Part shown: positions 28,951-37,417 of the stretch, in pieces
Numbering within the stretch: the first letter of the stretch is position 1
How the letters are laid out: every line of letters starts with the position of its first letter
NCBI RefSeq assembly: GCF_002483235.1
Contig: NZ_DLHN01000027.1
Coordinates: 78,724-142,723, forward strand
DNA length: 64,000 nt
Direction: 5' to 3'
Origin: Pedobacter glucosidilyticus
GTDB lineage: Bacteria > Bacteroidota > Bacteroidia > Sphingobacteriales > Sphingobacteriaceae
Notes under the pieces: generated by a model
Database searches by the model: none
What the model saw: the letters and a program-made list of their open reading frames with translations, nothing else
What the model was told of the DNA's origin: nothing
Translations under genes and position numbers: made by a program

Positions 28951-29289
28951 AACTGCTTAAACCGAACTAACGTTTTTTATCAAAGCTATGATTTTAAAAT
29001 AGGTATTTAATATTAAAACTACTCTAATAGATGATAAATCTAAAAATGACATCTTTTTATAATGATTAAAAACCTTTCCAATTAATTATATTTTGTTTCA
29101 ACTTTATTTTAAGATTAATAAACTAAGACTAAAATTAACAAAACTTAATATTTTACAGCCCTGTAACATAGCCTTAAATATTATACTCATATATTTAAAA
29201 AAATACTAACATGAAAATTGTTTTTAAAATTTAAAAAAAAGGTATATATTTAGACTCAAATACTAAAATTAAATTTATATCATTTTAAT

Positions 29290-29886
29290 ATGAAAAAACT
29301 CAAACTTAATTTAGCAGAATTAGAATTAATTAGTGAAGTTATTGAAAATAAAGAGTTAAAAACGATCAAAGGTGGTTATGATTGGTTATATAACTTTTAT
29401 AATACTCATGGTGAAGGTACTTATTCTGGTGCTTTTGTAGATAATTGGTATGATACAAATTATTATTCTCAAGATCCTTGGGGTAATTATGGAGGTTACG
29501 GAGCCCCAAACAATCCATTGCCTCTTGCAGAAGTTATAGTAACAGGAAGCTCTAGTAATAGCTCTTCTGTATATGATGCAATTTCTTTGATGTTGTCCTC
29601 ACTAGGTTTAGCTGCTGACCACGCTCAGGTTGCTGCAGCTTATGCAGGTATAACGTCCAAGGGTATACAAATCACAGGTACTGCTTTTGGAGTTTTAAGT
29701 GTCGGACAAAATATATACGAAATAGCTAGTGGCGATGGAGATGCCTTAGATTATGCTCAAGCTGGGGCAGGACTAATGCTTTTAGGGGCAGGTGGCGGTT
29801 TTTTAATTGCTGGCGGGGCATTGCTTGCTGCAAGCGAATTATATGAAATGGTAACCGACCCTAATTCTCCTTATTATGCTCCATAA
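29290..29886 (+). CDS. Double-glycine-leader bacteriocin-like precursor
   Basis: 198 aa. The leader (1-29) has the Bacteroidota pattern MKKLKLNLAELELIS...KTIKGG, and C39 cleavage is expected after Gly29. The mature part starts with a Tyr/Trp/Asn/Gly-rich segment (30-76), then LAEVIVTG (79-86, TonB-box-like), a Ser/Asn run GSSSNSSS (86-93) suited to glycosylation, and a Gly/Ala-rich hydrophobic C-terminus (about 96-186) with LMLLGAGGGFLIAGGALLAA, as in pore-forming bacteriocins. No lanthionine-type Cys is present. A small membrane protein gene follows after 9 nt. It is the likely cargo of the C39 exporter. Confidence 0.7.
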   Translation: MKKLKLNLAELELISEVIENKELKTIKGGYDWLYNFYNTHGEGTYSGAFVDNWYDTNYYSQDPWGNYGGYGAPNNPLPLAEVIVTGSSSNSSSVYDAISLMLSSLGLAADHAQVAAAYAGITSKGIQITGTAFGVLSVGQNIYEIASGDGDALDYAQAGAGLMLLGAGGGFLIAGGALLAASELYEMVTDPNSPYYAP

Positions 29887-29895
29887 TAATGTATA

Positions 29896-30300
29896 ATGTT
29901 AAAACAAATTTTATTAAAATACTATTTTGCTTTATTTAGTATAAAAAACAAATCTAACAATTATGGCGATGATAACCCAGCTTGGCGATACGTTTTTCTT
30001 CAAGTTTGCGCTACTTCCATGTTTATTAATATAAGTATTGCTTTTAGTTTAGAATTTTTTTTGGATCTAAAATTGAGAATCTTCCATCTTGGGAGTCCTC
30101 TCTTTTTTATTATATTTTTAATTATTCCATCTGTTTTTATTTATTATCTATTATATAATATTTACAAAATTCACAAAGATGGTAGAGATTTACCAAAATA
30201 CAATATTACAAAAGCAACAGAGACTTGTGCCTGGATTTTTATGATATTAATGGGGGTGTTGACGATTTTTTTAGCACATTTAAGAAACCAAAACATTTAG
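29896..30300 (+). CDS. Three-TM membrane protein, candidate immunity protein
   Basis: 134 aa with three hydrophobic helices (about 37-60, 71-95, 112-129) and short basic loops. No enzymatic motif. It begins 9 nt after the precursor stop, the usual place of a bacteriocin immunity gene. Function is inferred from size, topology and position. Confidence 0.55.
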   Translation: MLKQILLKYYFALFSIKNKSNNYGDDNPAWRYVFLQVCATSMFINISIAFSLEFFLDLKLRIFHLGSPLFFIIFLIIPSVFIYYLLYNIYKIHKDGRDLPKYNITKATETCAWIFMILMGVLTIFLAHLRNQNI

Positions 30301-30555
30301 CAGTAATTTGTTAATAATTTTTGGTTAAATAATGAAGAAATGCAATTATTAATATTGTAATAAATGACTTATTAATAATAAGTGTTTAATCTGTTAATAG
30401 TAAATTTTTACAAATAAAGGCATTAATTGATTCATATTAATAATTATTGATTTAATAATCGTGTATTTTTTATTAGAATCATACACATAATTATTTAGTC
30501 AGTCTTTGAAAATAGCATAAACGATTGCTAATTAGTTATTTATGTTGATTTTTTT
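30301..30555. other. AT-rich spacer, nothing recognised
   Basis: About 255 nt of very AT-rich DNA between the immunity-like gene and IS5 copy 2. No ORF or strong hairpin is visible. Confidence 0.5.
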
Positions 30556-31905
30556 GAGAAATATTTGCAAGCTTTGTTATATTTATAACATAAAACTTGC
30601 AAATATTTCTAATGCTTCCCAATAAACCAGATAATCAAACCAAATCATTTTTTCACTTTAGAGTACACCTTAAATCGTCGTCATCCTTTATTTTTGCTTT
30701 TCTTCAAAATAGATTGGACTGTTTCTTAAGATCCATGCCCTACTTTATTATAAGGAGCTCAGCCGTCCGGCCAAGCCTTAACGCTTAATGATTGGTTTAC
30801 TGATGTTGAAACACATCCGTAATGTATCAGATGAAAGCGTAGTGGAACAATGGAGCGAAAACAATTATTATCAATACTTTTGTGGAAAGTCTACTTTTGT
30901 ATGTGGCTTACTCTGTGAGGCATCAGAGCTGGTTTATTTTAGACATTTTATTGGAAAAAAGGAGTTGAACTAATTTTACAGGAAAGCATCATGGTTAACG
31001 GAAAATACGGTCATGATAATTCAGTGAACCTAGATACCACGGTAAAAGAAAAAAACATGACCTATCCTACTGATGCAAAACTGCACAAGAAGATTATCAT
31101 CAAATGTCAGTAAATAGCATCCGAGCATCATTTTCCTGTTTGCCAAAATTATACCCGTACTCTGAAAACAGTAAGCCGCGACTAAAGGTTCAGAAAGCAT
31201 CCTTAAAACAAATTAAGGCAAGAAAGACAGACAGATTGGTAACAAAACTAGAAAGAAATTTACTGACTGGCTTTAAATATCTTGCGAGTCTGGCATTGTA
31301 CAAAAAGGTGCTGGCTCAAAAAAGAGAAGATAAGGATAAGATTTACTCGCTACATGATCCGGAAACCTGTTGCATCTCTAAGAGAAGGCCCTGAAGTCAT
31401 ATCAGAAAAACTGGATGCATGGTGCAAGTGTAACAACATCAATCTGATTTTTATTCAACCTGGAAAGCCAACTCAGAACGCTTACGTTGAACGATGCAAT
31501 GGAACTTTCAGACGAGAACTTCTAAACGCTTATGTATTCAGGACACTGAATGAAGTGAGGGAGAAAGCCGAAGAATGGATGCTGGATTACAATAACCACC
31601 GTCCACACAAGACACTAAACTTTAAAATACCCGCAGATTTGCTGCTGAAAATTTAAAGAGGAAATTCTACTTTGATTGACCTGGAAATAGAGAAAGATTA
31701 CAAAAGGGCATCTATAGGACCAATTACCGGACATTTCAAACAAAATAACAGACTTAATCGTAAGTTTTACAAGGGAATACTGGCGATAACATCAATATTA
31801 TGCTTGCAGCAGCAGTTTTTAACTTTAAAAGGATATTGAATAAATGGAAATCATCTTTACCAGTTCCTTTTTACAGGGGCAGCTTATCCTTCTTTTTTAA
31901 GGCTC
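30556..31905 (+). mobile_element. Degenerate IS5-family element, copy 2, with embedded IS3 fragment
   Basis: Homologous to copy 1: MIGLLMLKHIRNVSDESVVEQ (30788 onward), FVCGLLCEASELVYFRH, then after a -1 shift at a GGAAAAAAGG run, QESIMVNGKYGHD and later ALYKKVLAQKREDKDKIYSLHDP, a middle part absent from copy 1. The C-terminal GPITGHFKQNNRLNRKFYKG resumes near 31705. Several stops and the IS3 fragment make it inactive. Confidence 0.75.
31383..31656 (+). pseudogene. IS3-family OrfB C-terminal fragment
   Basis: REGPEVISEKLDAWC, FIQPGKPTQNAYVERCNGTFRREL and DYNNHRPHKTLNF are the C-terminal DDE-domain motifs of IS3-family OrfB, including the final catalytic Glu in YVER. Only about 90 residues remain, and the fragment interrupts the IS5 copy. 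Confidence 0.8.
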
Positions 31906-31999
31906 GACTATTTGGAGTAGCAAAAAGTGAGTTTGATATTAAAATTATAGTAGATATTTTTTTTAACGCCAAAGTAATGGAATCTAAATAATTTTTTAC

Positions 32000-33112
32000 T
32001 TAAATAATAAATGATTCTGGCTGGAAGTTTTTATATACTTTCCCGTTTCCATATCCATGTTCATTAACTACAATGCGATTATTTAGTTGATTTTCGTCCA
32101 TAATTACTCTATTTTTTATCTGATTAAAACACATTATTATTGCATCAATCAAATCTGAGTTTTTTAATTCAAAAAAACGCTGCTTCTTGTCACCATTAAT
32201 AAAAATATACTGAGTGTGGGAATTGTCATATTTAAGTTTTTCAAGTTTCTCACTGTAAATATCAATACCTGATCTAGACCTCATCCAAGTACCTTCTTCT
32301 ACTTTATCATCCTTGAAAGAAAAATCATATTTATATATTGAAGGGCAAGAATACAAATTTTCATTATATCCTTCAATACAATGATTTCTTTTATTATCGA
32401 TTAAAGTAAACTTATTGTAACAAAAATTGCTATAAAAAATAATAAATTCTGTTGCATGAGGTGTTAAATAACTTACCAAGACTTCCTCTAAAAAATTATG
32501 TGCAAATTCGTTTAAAATTCTACACTTATTTCCATGTTTTATAGATGTTAAATATTTTCTATCTATTGCTTTTCTTTTTAATCCAGCTAATTCTAGTCTA
32601 GAATAAAGATCGATATCTTCAAATCCATATCCCTCCATTCTTTCATCATATCCTTTCAGCTCATTAAATTTATTTTTGGTTAGACATACACGACCCAATA
32701 CATCCTTAGAAAATTCTGAATTATTAAACATCATCCCTGTTAAAAAGAAATCTTTGTGTATGTTAAAAATAGAATTTAAATAAGTAGCAAATCCTTGTCC
32801 AGTGTAGTTATCAGCATCCAAATTACATACTAGATCACCCTTAGCTAATTTAAAGGCCAAATTTCTAGAATGGCTTCTCTTAAAATAAGATGGTTCAATA
32901 GTTTTATAATATACAAGTTTCTTGTTTTGTATATAATCGTATAGTTCTTCTTTTATGTATTCTTCAACTTTATCTGAAGAGTTATAATCGAGCACAACAA
33001 ATTCACAATTTTCATAATCTTGATTGCTTAATATATTAATAGGTAATGTTTGCTGTAAATGTTGTACTCTATTCATAACAGTTATACAGAAAGAAATTTT
33101 ATAATATATCAC
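32000..33112 (-). CDS. Family 2 glycosyltransferase with C-terminal extension
   Basis: 370 aa. The GT-A catalytic part has KISFCITVMNRVQHLQQTLP, LVCNLDADNYTG (DxD-like) and the acceptor-side GYGFEDIDLYSRLEL, matching GT2/galactosyltransferase C-type enzymes. About 150 extra C-terminal residues have no recognised domain. It is a longer relative of the gene at 15904-16614, and the two bracket the island. The upstream region 33113-33400 is AT-rich with no gene. Confidence 0.78.
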   Translation of the reverse strand: MIYYKISFCITVMNRVQHLQQTLPINILSNQDYENCEFVVLDYNSSDKVEEYIKEELYDYIQNKKLVYYKTIEPSYFKRSHSRNLAFKLAKGDLVCNLDADNYTGQGFATYLNSIFNIHKDFFLTGMMFNNSEFSKDVLGRVCLTKNKFNELKGYDERMEGYGFEDIDLYSRLELAGLKRKAIDRKYLTSIKHGNKCRILNEFAHNFLEEVLVSYLTPHATEFIIFYSNFCYNKFTLIDNKRNHCIEGYNENLYSCPSIYKYDFSFKDDKVEEGTWMRSRSGIDIYSEKLEKLKYDNSHTQYIFINGDKKQRFFELKNSDLIDAIIMCFNQIKNRVIMDENQLNNRIVVNEHGYGNGKVYKNFQPESFII

Positions 33113-33400
33113 TTGTTTTGCAGTTAAGTAAGTAATAAGAAATATGAAGATTTAAAGAAAATGACTTGAATAATAGATTGGCATATATTATCGAATTTTA
33201 AAATCATTAAGTGATGATTGTATGCTGATAACTTTATAATAGTGTAAATATCTATAAAAATAATAATTAAATATAAAGTTAATGTCTTATACAAATTAAC
33301 TTAAGTATAGCTATAAAATAATCAATCACGAATATACAATGATTACATAAATTTCACCAGAAATAAGACACATATTAAAGTAATTTTTATAAATTATACG
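33113..33400. other. AT-rich intergenic stretch, no gene
   Basis: About 290 nt between divergent genes that should carry promoters for both. No clear consensus elements are seen. Composition shifts back to ICE-like GC immediately after 33400. Confidence 0.5.
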
Positions 33401-33979
33401 ATGAAAAAAGCTAACTACCAGAATAAAACTACAATAATCAACATTCTCACCCAATCATTTGATGCCAACCAAAGCGTAAATTACATTGTAAAACAAGATT
33501 CAAAACGGGAACAAAGAATAAAGATCCTAATGAATTATTCTTTCGAAGTATGTTACCTCTTTGGAGAAGTTTTCTTATCCGACGACAGAAAAGCTTGCGC
33601 TTTGGTTTTGTATCCCGACCAAAAGAAAACTACATTGAAATCCATATTGCTGGATGTTAAACTTATGTTTAAAAGTATTGGTATTGAAAATATAAGTAAA
33701 GCTTTGGGCAGAGAGTCTAAAATCAAGAAGTTGCAGCCCAAGGAATTGATGTATTATCTGTGGTTTATAGGCGTTGATCCCGAATATCAGGGCTCGGGCA
33801 TTGGCCATCAATTAATGACAGAGCTGATAGCACATAGTGAAGAGCTAAAACGGCCAATCTATCTGGAAACTTCAACTTTGAAGAACCTGCCATGGTATAA
33901 AAAGTTCGGCTTTGAAGTTTATAATGAACTGGAATTAAGCTACAAGCTTTATTTTCTAAAAAGAAATTTAGCATCGTAA
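33401..33979 (+). CDS. GNAT family N-acetyltransferase
   Basis: 192 aa. The acetyl-CoA site is IGVDPEYQGSGIGHQLM (QxxGxG). The LETSTLKNLPWYKKFGFEVY element near the C-terminus is typical of GNATs acting on small molecules. It starts a two-gene unit with the membrane LuxR regulator, 7 nt apart. It could modify an antibiotic or signal, but the substrate is unknown. Base composition matches the ICE backbone rather than the AT-rich island. Confidence 0.8.
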   Translation: MKKANYQNKTTIINILTQSFDANQSVNYIVKQDSKREQRIKILMNYSFEVCYLFGEVFLSDDRKACALVLYPDQKKTTLKSILLDVKLMFKSIGIENISKALGRESKIKKLQPKELMYYLWFIGVDPEYQGSGIGHQLMTELIAHSEELKRPIYLETSTLKNLPWYKKFGFEVYNELELSYKLYFLKRNLAS

Positions 33980-33986
33980 GCAATCC

Positions 33987-34904
33987 ATGAAAGTATTCGG
34001 TTCTGAAATGCTTGTGATTACGTTTGTATTCGCGATGCTTGAAATTTTAATGTTCTTTTATCAGTTTATACATTACCTGTCAAGACCACAGGAAAAACAA
34101 CGATTATACTACCTGATACTATTGTGCCTACTTATTGTCTACAATATCACCGGCGGTCTTTTTCCCGATCCGAAAATTGATATTCCCATTGTAGTGCAAA
34201 ATATCATCGCTTATGGCAGCGGCTTTATCATGGCCTCCTATTTCCCCTACTATTTCTATAAAGGATTTGATTTACAACGACTACGTTTCCATGCTATTTA
34301 CGGTGTTTTGCTGTTCCTCATCTTGCCTTACATTTTATTCTTTGTTATAGGTTACTCCATCAATCATCATCTTGATTTTGCTATCAAATACGGTATCATT
34401 ATTCCATTCTTTTACTCTATAGTCCTGTTGTGGGCAATTATGCGGGCTATAAGAACGAAATACCAGGGCAATAAAAGCCGTGGGAATTTTTTGGAGGTAA
34501 TTGCCGTTTACCTGGCCGTTATCCCCTGGGTTTCTATGACTGTTATTGCCTATTATAATTTAGGCCAGGCTGTTGAAGTTATTTGCACCAATGGTGGATT
34601 TGTGGTAATCACCATCATCTTTATATACAAGTCTGTATCACAGGCAAGGATTGAATATCAACAACTTACTGATCTAACAATTAACGGCATTCGACCTTCG
34701 TCATTTCAGGCAAATTGTGAACTATACAAATTAACCAATCGGGAAGTTGAGATTGTGCAATTATTGAGGCAAGGTTACCGGTATCAGACTATTGCTGATG
34801 AGCTCTTTATTTCTGAACTGACCGTAAAAAAACATGCCCGAAACATATTTGAAAAAGTTGGTGCTACTAATAAAGTAGAGTTGATTCATAAGCTGGAAAA
34901 GTAA
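33987..34904 (+). CDS. Membrane-bound LuxR-type regulator
   Basis: 305 aa. About seven hydrophobic helices in the first 220 residues are followed by a LuxR-type HTH (LTNREVEIVQLLRQGYRYQTIADELFIS...VKKHARNIFEKVG). This 7TM-HTH layout occurs in Bacteroidota regulators that may sense envelope or membrane-soluble signals. It follows the GNAT gene by 7 nt and precedes rteC, so it may feed signals into ICE control. No ligand can be inferred. Confidence 0.8.
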   Translation: MKVFGSEMLVITFVFAMLEILMFFYQFIHYLSRPQEKQRLYYLILLCLLIVYNITGGLFPDPKIDIPIVVQNIIAYGSGFIMASYFPYYFYKGFDLQRLRFHAIYGVLLFLILPYILFFVIGYSINHHLDFAIKYGIIIPFFYSIVLLWAIMRAIRTKYQGNKSRGNFLEVIAVYLAVIPWVSMTVIAYYNLGQAVEVICTNGGFVVITIIFIYKSVSQARIEYQQLTDLTINGIRPSSFQANCELYKLTNREVEIVQLLRQGYRYQTIADELFISELTVKKHARNIFEKVGATNKVELIHKLEK

Positions 34905-34936
34905 TAAATTCCACCACCTGTATCTCTAAAAAGCAT

Positions 34937-34982
34937 AAAATACTCCTTTCGAAGTAGCTAAATACTCCCTTTGGCGTATTTA
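34937..34982. promoter_or_regulatory. Direct and inverted repeat upstream of rteC
   Basis: AAATACTCC occurs twice, 22 bp apart (34938 and 34960), in phase with two helical turns. The second copy also forms an inverted repeat TAAATAC (34959-34965) / GTATTTA (34976-34982). A regulator-binding site before rteC is plausible. Confidence 0.5.
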
Positions 34983-35116
34983 CAACAGCCCCTCATTTCA
35001 TCAATTTTGACCTAAGAAATTGAAAGCCATATGGATAAACCTCTACGATCATCCTGCTCCATGTGATAATTGTAGCCAGTTAACAGGCAGAGCAGGAATC
35101 ATTTAAATTTCATTTT

Positions 35117-36004
35117 ATGTTACATCTTTTAAGTAAAAAAATGTACCAACAACTTGATGAGGAATTACAAGCTATCTTATCAAATGAACCTAATCCTTTA
35201 AAGCGAATGACGGCTACTGTAAGCAAGGTCCGGTCAGCATTGCAAAACCTGAAAGAGTATCTAAGCAAGCACCCCTTTGCTACGGATACCGAAGAAATTC
35301 ATTTCTTTAAGAATATCAAACCTAAATTTTACGCAAAGCAAATTTACCATATTGAGTTATATAAAATTGAAGATGCCAAACCTTATGGTACAGTAGAAAC
35401 CATCCGTGAATATTATGAAGAAGAACTCAATATCATTCGTCGCTTTTTTCGGCAAAATCAATTTTTATATGAGTACTATCGCAATGAAATGGTGGAGCTG
35501 GACAACCTGTATTTTAAAAGAACAGCCACCATTCAAAACATATTACTACCTGAAGTTCCCGAATTACATCCTGAATTTTCAACGAGCTGCGATTATCTGT
35601 TTTCCAAATTTATAGCCTATGAGTTGTTGCAAACCTATCTGGTAAAAGCAATTAATCGAATAGACCCTGCTAATATTACTTTACCCGACACCAAAGAGGA
35701 ACAACTGCCATTAAAGTGGACAGGTGAACAGGTAAATCTCATCGAACTGATCTATGGCATTTACTACACCGGGCAGCTTAACCATGGTAATGTAGAAGTG
35801 AAAGATATTATCGAAGTCATAGAAACTATCTTTCAGGTTAAACTCAAATCTCCTTATCACACCTTTGGTAATATCCGCAGGAGAAAATGCATCAGTCCAA
35901 CGGCCTACCTGGATAAGATGCGTGAAGCCATTCTTCAGCGTATAGAGGAAGATTTGGAGTATAAACCCAACCGCGGTATTGCATTACGGAATAAGCCGGA
36001 ATAA
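35117..36004 (+). CDS. rteC: RteC-family ICE regulator
   Basis: 295 aa with family features: an N-terminal helical region, the LFSKFIAYELLQTYLVKAI segment, WTGEQVNLIELIYGIYYTGQLNHG (the conserved 'W...v.L.EL.YAl...g..n.G' region) and a C-terminal FGNIRRRKCISPTAYLDKMREAI. In CTnDOT, RteC activates the excision operon by binding inverted repeats. Here it sits between the cargo and the tra operon and 21 nt before the transfer copy of the 18-bp element, so it is the best candidate to bind that element. ATG 35117 is used; an alternative start lies 24 nt downstream. Confidence 0.85.
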   Translation: MLHLLSKKMYQQLDEELQAILSNEPNPLKRMTATVSKVRSALQNLKEYLSKHPFATDTEEIHFFKNIKPKFYAKQIYHIELYKIEDAKPYGTVETIREYYEEELNIIRRFFRQNQFLYEYYRNEMVELDNLYFKRTATIQNILLPEVPELHPEFSTSCDYLFSKFIAYELLQTYLVKAINRIDPANITLPDTKEEQLPLKWTGEQVNLIELIYGIYYTGQLNHGNVEVKDIIEVIETIFQVKLKSPYHTFGNIRRRKCISPTAYLDKMREAILQRIEEDLEYKPNRGIALRNKPE

Positions 36005-36024
36005 ACCGGGAATAACAAAAATTA

Positions 36025-36042
36025 CTTACCGTATGTCCGGCG
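36025..36042 (+). promoter_or_regulatory. ICE operator-like 18-bp element, transfer copy
   Basis: CTTACCGTATGTCCGGCG differs from the mob copy at two positions. It lies 82 nt before the first tra-region ATG, in the same orientation as transcription. Confidence 0.6.
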
Positions 36043-36124
36043 TGTGAAATGAATTTTGGAGGTCTGCCAACCTTTGCCTTTGAAATTCTGCCACAATGGA
36101 GTGACAGGATAAAAAAGTAAAATT

Positions 36125-36634
36125 ATGTTACATCAATTCACCTGGCAACAATTTTTGATTGCCGCACTCATCCTCACACTAATCTGGTATTTGGCTATCA
36201 TCCTATTGTATTACCGCCACAGTGTTGCTAGCTTTTTATCTGGAGATGGAAAGCCAGAGCAGCCGGAAAGGATACGCAAAGAATGGGAAGAAGAGCTGGA
36301 AGACGAAGAAGTAGAAAACATGATGGGCAAACCTGCTGAACCCGAAGGAGCCAGCAGTTTACCTATGGATTCGATTCGTTTTGCAGCAAAGTCTTCAGAG
36401 AAAGACGAAGAGTTAGGTTTAATACCTGATGTGCTGGAAGAGCTGAAAACCATATTCAACATCCTGGAAAAGGAAAACGGTGACAAAACAGATTTCTTTT
36501 CGCTGTTGCAACTGGTTAAAGGGAAATACCCTGATATAGGTTCCAACTCGAATATCGAACAGATTAACGAGCATATATTGGATCATTTACCTTTTCAGCT
36601 TAACCAGGAAGAACTGGAAAACTTGTGGGACTAA
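36125..36634 (+). CDS. Small membrane-anchored acidic protein heading the tra operon
   Basis: 169 aa. One N-terminal TM helix (about 8-29), then a Glu-rich linker (EWEEELEDEEVENMM) and a soluble C-terminus that ends ELENLWD. It occupies the traD-like position of Bacteroidota tra operons, but its family is not recognisable by eye. First gene after the transfer copy of the 18-bp element and 76 nt before traE. Confidence 0.6.
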   Translation: MLHQFTWQQFLIAALILTLIWYLAIILLYYRHSVASFLSGDGKPEQPERIRKEWEEELEDEEVENMMGKPAEPEGASSLPMDSIRFAAKSSEKDEELGLIPDVLEELKTIFNILEKENGDKTDFFSLLQLVKGKYPDIGSNSNIEQINEHILDHLPFQLNQEELENLWD

Positions 36635-36710
36635 AATAGCTAGTATAATCTCCATTAATCAAATTATAAAGTTTCTAAAGATCATTGATCAACATTAAAA
36701 ATATTGTCGT

Positions 36711-37055
36711 ATGAAAAATCAAATCAGTAAATGTAAAAATCAAATCGTTGCTAAATCATTGTTACTCACTCTCCTGCTTGGCATGTACAGCATGATTTGT
36801 TCCATCTCCCTTTTTGCACAGGATGGCAATGCAGGAATCGCCGAAGCTACCAATAAAGTGAAAGGCTATTTTGATACTGGCTGCGACCTGATGTACGCCA
36901 TTGGCGCAGTAGTAGGCATTATCGGTGCCATTAAAGTATTCAATAAATGGAATGCAGGCGAGCCTGATACCAATAAAGTTGCCGCAGCTTGGTTCGGCAG
37001 CTGTATTTTCTTAGTTGTAGTGGCTACCGTTTTACAATCATTTTTTGGAATCTAA
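36711..37055 (+). CDS. traE: Conjugative transfer protein TraE (DUF4134, VirB2-like)
   Basis: 114 aa with a signal peptide (cleavage expected after LFAQ) and two TM helices (about 62-78 and 93-111). The segment GCDLMYAIGAVVGIIGAIKVFNKWNAGE is the DUF4134 signature. It is presumed to be the pilin-like VirB2 equivalent of the mating channel. The downstream traF starts 26 nt after its stop. Confidence 0.88.
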   Translation: MKNQISKCKNQIVAKSLLLTLLLGMYSMICSISLFAQDGNAGIAEATNKVKGYFDTGCDLMYAIGAVVGIIGAIKVFNKWNAGEPDTNKVAAAWFGSCIFLVVVATVLQSFFGI

Positions 37056-37081
37056 TATTAAGTCGAAAGCATCAGGAGGCT

Positions 37082-37417
37082 ATGAGTTCAGTATATCATA
37101 TCAATAAAGGCATCAATAAACCCATAGAATTTAAAGGGTTAAAGGCACAATACATTGCTTACCTGGCAGTAGGATTGATTTTGCTACTCATTGGTTTTGC
37201 AGCATTGTACATCTCCGGTCTAAGCCTGTTTATTATTCTTCCGGTGATCATTGGTTTGGGAACAGCATTGTTTTTTACCGTATTCAGATTAAGCCACCGG
37301 TATGGGGAACACGGCCTGATGAAATACTTTGCTAAAAATCAATTACCCGATTGCCTCACTTTCAGATCGAGGAAACTATTTACCCACTTAAAAAAGCAAA
37401 CACATGGAAGCCGCTAA
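37082..37417 (+). CDS. traF: Conjugative transfer protein TraF (DUF4133, VirB3-like)
   Basis: 111 aa from ATG 37082 (preceded by AGGAGG); the frame is open further upstream but overlaps traE. VYHINKGINKPIEFKGLKAQYI, two TM helices (about 25-65) and the C-terminal FRSRKLFTHLKK match DUF4133. Overlaps traG by 14 nt. Inner-membrane channel component, VirB3-like. Confidence 0.88.
   Translation: MSSVYHINKGINKPIEFKGLKAQYIAYLAVGLILLLIGFAALYISGLSLFIILPVIIGLGTALFFTVFRLSHRYGEHGLMKYFAKNQLPDCLTFRSRKLFTHLKKQTHGSR

Noticed and set aside
29218..29252. Promoter for the precursor gene (TTG ... TATATTTA)
   Set aside because: Spacing of about 24 nt and the missing final G depart from the Bacteroidota consensus; AT-rich background makes chance matches likely.
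36211..36546. 111-aa Ser-rich antisense ORF opposite the first tra gene
   Set aside because: Poly-Ser arises from the complementary Glu-rich coding sequence; no independent support.
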